In this document: one piece after another, positions 5,988 to 8,999 of the stretch
Layout: each line of letters begins with the position of its first letter
Numbering within the stretch: position 1 is the stretch's first letter
Assembly (NCBI GenBank): GCA_023260315.1
Contig: JALQVQ010000085.1
Location: 1 to 8,999, forward strand
Length of the DNA: 8,999 nt
Reading direction: 5' to 3'
Source: Burkholderiaceae bacterium
Lineage (GTDB): Bacteria; Pseudomonadota; Gammaproteobacteria; Burkholderiales; Burkholderiaceae_C
Notes under the pieces: model-generated
The model's database searches: none
Told to the model about the DNA's origin: nothing
The model's input: only the letters and a program-made list of their open reading frames with translations
Translations under genes and position numbers: made by a program

Positions 5988-8072
5988 TTGAACCTGGTTG
6001 TCACCCCTGCCGAGCCCATCGAGGCATCGTCCCACGTGGTACGTGGTGCTTGCCCGCATGATTGTCCCGATACCTGCGCCCTGCTGACGACGGTCCAAGC
6101 GGGTGTTGCGGTGCAGGTCAAGGGCAATCCCTCGCACCCTGCCACCGATGGGGTGTTGTGTACCAAAGTCGCGCGCTACACCGAGCGCACCTATCACCCA
6201 GAGCGCATCCTCACGCCGCTGAAGCGCGTCGGTAAAAAGGGTGAGGGGCGCTTTGAACCCGTGTCTTGGGAGCACGCGCTTGATGACATCGCGCAGCGCC
6301 TCAAAGCGATCGCCGCTGTCGACGCGCAAGCGATCTTGCCTTACAGCTACGCGGGGACGATGGGCTTGGTGCAGGGGGAGTCGATTGCCGCGCGATTCTT
6401 CAACCGCTTGGGTGCCTCAGAATTGGATCGAACCATCTGCGCGTCCGCAGGGGCGACGGCGCTGGCCCACACCTACGGCGCGTCTGTGGGCATGCGCATC
6501 GAAGCCTTTGCAGACAGCCAGTTGATCATCATTTGGGGTAGCAACGCCATTGGCAGTAATTTGCATTTTTGGCGCCATGCCCAGGCCGCCAAGCGCAACG
6601 GCGCGAAGCTGGTGTGCATCGATCCCAGGCGCACCGAGACGGCCGAGCGCTGTCACACCCACCTGGCGATCATGCCCGGGACCGATGCCGCGTTGGCGCT
6701 GGGGCTTATGAATGAATTGATTCGCAACGATTGGTTGGATCACGACTACATCGATGCGCACACGGAGGGCTGGCCAGCGTTGCGGGAAAGGGCTTTGGAA
6801 TGGCCTGCCGCACGCGCCGCCGAAACCTGCGGCATCCCGGTCGATCAAATCACCCAACTCGCGTTTGATTACGCCCACACCAAACCCGCCGCGATCCGTT
6901 TGAACTACGGCATGCAACGCACGCGTGGCGGTGGTAACGCCGTGCGTGCGGTGGCCTGTTTGCCCGCATTGGTGGGCGCTTGGCGCAATGCAAGCGGTGG
7001 TTTGTTGCTCTCAAGTTCGGGGTTTTTCCCAAAACAACGAGCGGTGTTGGAGCGCCCAGACCTGCGCGCCGCTCTGCCGTCGGGGCGGCGTCCGCGGGTC
7101 ATCAACATGTCGACGATCGGGGCTGATTTGAATCACGCGACAAGTCCCACGTTCGGCCCTGCCTTACAGGCGTTGATCGTCTACAACAGCAATCCTGTTG
7201 CCGTTGCGCCCGATTCACCGCAGGTGGTCGCCGGCTTTGGTCGGGAAGATTTGTTCACGGTTGTCTTGGAGCATTTTCAGACCGATACCGCCGACTACGC
7301 TGATTACGTTTTGCCCGCCACCACCCAGTTGGAGCATTGGGACATACACGCCAGTTACGGTCACACCGATGTGCTGCTGAACCGGCCCGCTGTTGCACCG
7401 ATGGGGCAGGCGAAAACCAACACCGACATCTTTCGCCTTCTGGCGAAGCGAATGGGTTTTACCGAGCCGTGCTTTGACGACAGTGACGAGGCGCTCTGTC
7501 AACAGGCCTTCGCGCCGGAGGTGGTCGATTGGGCGCAGTTGTTGCGTGATGGCTTCACATCTTTGAAGCTGCCTCAGGCGCCTTTTGCCAATGGACAGTT
7601 CCCAACGGCGACGGGTAAATGTTTGTTTGAAAATCCGGCGTTACTGGCGATCGGGCAGGACCCCGTGCCCAACTACCTTCCGAATTGGGAGCCAGCCGAC
7701 AAAGGACACCGTTACCCGCTTGCGATGATCTCGCCACCGGCCCGACAATTTTTGAACTCCACCTTCGTTAATGTGAAGAGCTTGCGTGACATTGAGCAGG
7801 CGCCCGTGGTGGAGCTGTCGCCCGAGGATGCCGCTGCGCGGGGGATTGTCGACGGCGATACTGTGGCCGTTTTCAATGACCGTGGCCGTTACGTTTGTTT
7901 GGCACGCGTGGGTGAGCGTGCGCGCAGCGGCGTGGTCAATGGCTTGGGCATTTGGTGGCGCAAGCTGGGCTTGCGCGGCACCAACGTGAATGAGGTGACA
8001 TCACAAGCCCTAACGGATATGGGGCGCGCGCCAACTTTTTATGACTGCGCGGTTGAGGTTGAGCGGGTTTAG
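5988..8072 (+). CDS. Molybdopterin (bis-MGD) oxidoreductase with one 4Fe-4S cluster, substrate unknown
   Basis: A 694-residue member of the DMSO-reductase/formate-dehydrogenase superfamily (COG0243 type). The N-terminal cluster motif is C-x3-C-x3-C with Cys22, Cys26, Cys30, then Cys58 in VLCTK. The molybdopterin body spans ~60-560; Cys151 in RTICASAG is in the right place to be the molybdenum ligand, so a Cys enzyme rather than Ser or selenocysteine (inferred). WGSNAIGSN (183-191) and IDPRRTE (211-217) are cofactor-binding signatures. The dinucleotide-binding domain occupies ~575-694. There is no twin-arginine signal, and no electron-transfer or membrane subunit lies nearby, so it is probably cytosolic and self-contained. 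Start: the TTG at 5988 follows GAGAG at good spacing; an in-frame ATG at 5946 would add 14 residues but lacks a ribosome site. It overlaps the 3' end of the acyl-CoA-binding gene by 4 bp. Confidence 0.85.
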   Translation: MNLVVTPAEPIEASSHVVRGACPHDCPDTCALLTTVQAGVAVQVKGNPSHPATDGVLCTKVARYTERTYHPERILTPLKRVGKKGEGRFEPVSWEHALDDIAQRLKAIAAVDAQAILPYSYAGTMGLVQGESIAARFFNRLGASELDRTICASAGATALAHTYGASVGMRIEAFADSQLIIIWGSNAIGSNLHFWRHAQAAKRNGAKLVCIDPRRTETAERCHTHLAIMPGTDAALALGLMNELIRNDWLDHDYIDAHTEGWPALRERALEWPAARAAETCGIPVDQITQLAFDYAHTKPAAIRLNYGMQRTRGGGNAVRAVACLPALVGAWRNASGGLLLSSSGFFPKQRAVLERPDLRAALPSGRRPRVINMSTIGADLNHATSPTFGPALQALIVYNSNPVAVAPDSPQVVAGFGREDLFTVVLEHFQTDTADYADYVLPATTQLEHWDIHASYGHTDVLLNRPAVAPMGQAKTNTDIFRLLAKRMGFTEPCFDDSDEALCQQAFAPEVVDWAQLLRDGFTSLKLPQAPFANGQFPTATGKCLFENPALLAIGQDPVPNYLPNWEPADKGHRYPLAMISPPARQFLNSTFVNVKSLRDIEQAPVVELSPEDAAARGIVDGDTVAVFNDRGRYVCLARVGERARSGVVNGLGIWWRKLGLRGTNVNEVTSQALTDMGRAPTFYDCAVEVERV

Positions 8073-8326
8073 TCGAGCAATTCGTTGACCAGGTCAACGT
8101 AGGCCTGTTGCGCCTGTTCCTTGGTTTGTCCCTTCAGCTTGTTCCAGGCCGACCATTTTGCAAAGCCGACCATGTCCGTCATGCTGGGCTTGTCGCCGCT
8201 CACATCGCCAACGCTGCCTTGCTTGAACAGCGCGTATAGGCGCAACAAGGTTTGGTTATCGGGGCGTGAACTGAGTTGGTTGACGTCTTGACTGGCCTGC
8301 TCAAACTGAGCTTGTAATTCGGACAT
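8069..8326 (-). CDS. Acyl-CoA-binding protein (ACBP)
   Basis: A small cytosolic carrier that binds medium- and long-chain acyl-CoA esters. At 85 residues it matches the usual single-domain size of about 86. Conserved features are an N-terminal helix [24 protein letters not shown] (helix 2, carrying the acyl-CoA-contacting Tyr and Lys), and [25 protein letters not shown] (helices 3-4). ATG 8326 gives the family-typical start and is preceded by AAAGA; an in-frame ATG at 8338 adds four residues without a ribosome site. The gene faces the molybdoenzyme tail to tail with its TAA overlapping the other's TAG, and diverges from argB. No functional tie to either neighbour is apparent. Confidence 0.88.
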   Translation of the reverse strand: MSELQAQFEQASQDVNQLSSRPDNQTLLRLYALFKQGSVGDVSGDKPSMTDMVGFAKWSAWNKLKGQTKEQAQQAYVDLVNELLD

Positions 8327-8359
8327 GTTATCTTTCATAAATGGCAATGCAATGCGCCT

Positions 8360-8398
8360 ATTGTGCCTGTCGAAGACTTCGCAAAACTGCGGCACAAT
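8360..8398. promoter_or_regulatory. Inverted repeat in the ACBP/argB divergent control region
   Basis: ATTGTGCC (8360-8367) and GGCACAAT (8391-8398) are perfect 8-bp inverted arms 31 bp apart centre to centre, with a smaller palindrome CGAAGACTTCG (8371-8381) between them. Each arm presents CACAAT on the strand leading out of the region, so both could act as -10 boxes for the two diverging genes, but no good -35 box accompanies either. An operator for one regulator serving both genes is the alternative. Confidence 0.35.
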
Positions 8399-8425
8399 TC
8401 TGATTTATTTAACCCCTTCGTTGCC

Positions 8426-8959
8426 ATGACCACACCTGACCCCTTGTCTGCCATCTCTGCCAAAGACCAAGCCGAAGTGTTGGCGAAGGCCTTGCCCTAC
8501 ATCCGTAAGTTTCACGGTAAGACCATGGTGATCAAGTACGGCGGTAACGCCATGACTGACCCCGCGTTGCAAGCCGCTTTTGCGGCTGATGTGGTGTTGC
8601 TGAAGCTTGTCGGGATCAACCCGGTTGTGGTGCACGGCGGCGGTCCTCAAATCGAATCGTTGCTCAAACGACTGGGTAAGAAGGGCGAGTTTGTTCACGG
8701 CATGCGCGTCACCGATGCCGAGACGATGGAGGTGGTTGAGTGGGTTCTGGCAGGTGAGGTACAGCAAGACATCGTCGGCTTGATTAACCAAGCGGGTGGC
8801 AAGGCGGTGGGCTTAACGGGTCGCGATGGCGGCTTGATTCATGCGCGTAAGCTGCGCCTGACTGATCCTGTCGATAAGGTTACCGAGCATGACGTCGGCC
8901 AAGTTGGCGACATTGTTGGTATCGACCCTGCGGTGGTGAAGGCGTTACAAGTTCAATAG
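8426..8959 (+). CDS. argB: Acetylglutamate kinase ArgB, truncated at the C-terminus
   Basis: ArgB phosphorylates N-acetyl-L-glutamate, the second step of arginine synthesis. Motifs seen: VIKYGGNAM (35-43) with Lys37, [11 protein letters not shown] (67-77), HGMRVTD (91-97) with Arg94, and VGLTGRDGG (128-136). The ATG at 8426 gives the usual N-terminus; the frame is open back to a GTG at 8363, but that region is the promoter. Family likeness ends at VVKALQ (170-175); two odd residues and a TAG follow, so the product is 177 residues against about 300 for the family. The entire ATP-binding half is missing, so this copy would be inactive. The break at about 8951-8953 coincides with a change in base composition (20 G/C in the last 49 bases). 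The identity is firm. Confidence 0.93.
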   Translation: MTTPDPLSAISAKDQAEVLAKALPYIRKFHGKTMVIKYGGNAMTDPALQAAFAADVVLLKLVGINPVVVHGGGPQIESLLKRLGKKGEFVHGMRVTDAETMEVVEWVLAGEVQQDIVGLINQAGGKAVGLTGRDGGLIHARKLRLTDPVDKVTEHDVGQVGDIVGIDPAVVKALQVQ

Positions 8960-8999
8960 ATGCATCGAGGTTTTCGAGATCTTTTGCTTCATGTGTTGC
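8951..8999. other. Unrelated tail after the argB break
   Basis: No frame of this tail continues ArgB. On the minus strand it is fully open from the right edge and reads [19 protein letters not shown], a charged, protein-like stretch that then enters the antisense of argB and stops at 8882-8880. It may be the end of a gene on a different molecule joined here. Too short to name. Confidence 0.35.

Noticed and set aside
6417..6917. 166-residue minus-strand frame inside the molybdoenzyme.
   Set aside because: The opposite strand carries conserved cofactor motifs over the same bases; no ribosome site or family likeness supports the minus frame.

Overview
The window looks like a piece of a betaproteobacterial (probably Burkholderiales) chromosome. 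This rests on family resemblance: a fused isobutyryl-CoA mutase (IcmF), a persulfide dioxygenase-rhodanese fusion, a proteobacterial-type type III pantothenate kinase, a bacterial acyl-CoA-binding protein, and an argB whose N-terminus reads like Burkholderiales proteins. The body is GC-rich and densely coded, with no gap over 300 bp, no RNA gene, no CRISPR array and no recognisable transposase.

Layout. (1) 1 to ~140: an AT-rich edge (40 G/C in the first 120 bases) carrying the end of a RibD-like reductase on the + strand. It runs head-on into the broken 3' end of icmF. (2) ~138-1316, minus: the N-terminal third of icmF (B12-binding plus G-protein domains), with a perfect 16-bp palindrome in its promoter region. 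(3) 1408-3847: a reactive-sulfur module. A CsoR/CstR-like repressor and a persulfide dioxygenase-rhodanese fusion (+) diverge from a two-gene YeeE/YedE-type sulfur transporter (minus), and a CsoR-type operator sits between the two promoters. (4) 3882-4646: coaX. (5) 4657-5871, minus: an M20D amidohydrolase, divergent from (6) 5988-8072: a cytoplasmic molybdopterin oxidoreductase of unknown substrate. (7) 8069-8326, minus: an acyl-CoA-binding protein, divergent from (8) 8426-8959: argB, cut off after about 175 of roughly 300 residues.

How the genes work together. The sulfur module is the clearest functional unit. The repressor probably senses persulfide through two cysteines. The fusion enzyme would oxidise glutathione persulfide to sulfite and form thiosulfate, and the membrane pair would move a sulfur species. 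It resembles the Staphylococcus CstR/CstB and the Xylella/Agrobacterium BigR-Blh-PmpAB systems in content, but no sulfide:quinone reductase is visible here. The other genes look like unrelated housekeeping or catabolic neighbours.

Main oddity. Both edges break inside otherwise conserved genes (icmF/ribD on the left, argB on the right), and foreign, more AT-rich sequence lies beyond each break. This suggests either chimeric contig ends or real rearrangements. It should be resolved before reading biology into either truncation. I did not find a convincing wholly new system. The most interesting biology is the CstR-like, divergently organised sulfur module and the operator-like palindrome at icmF.
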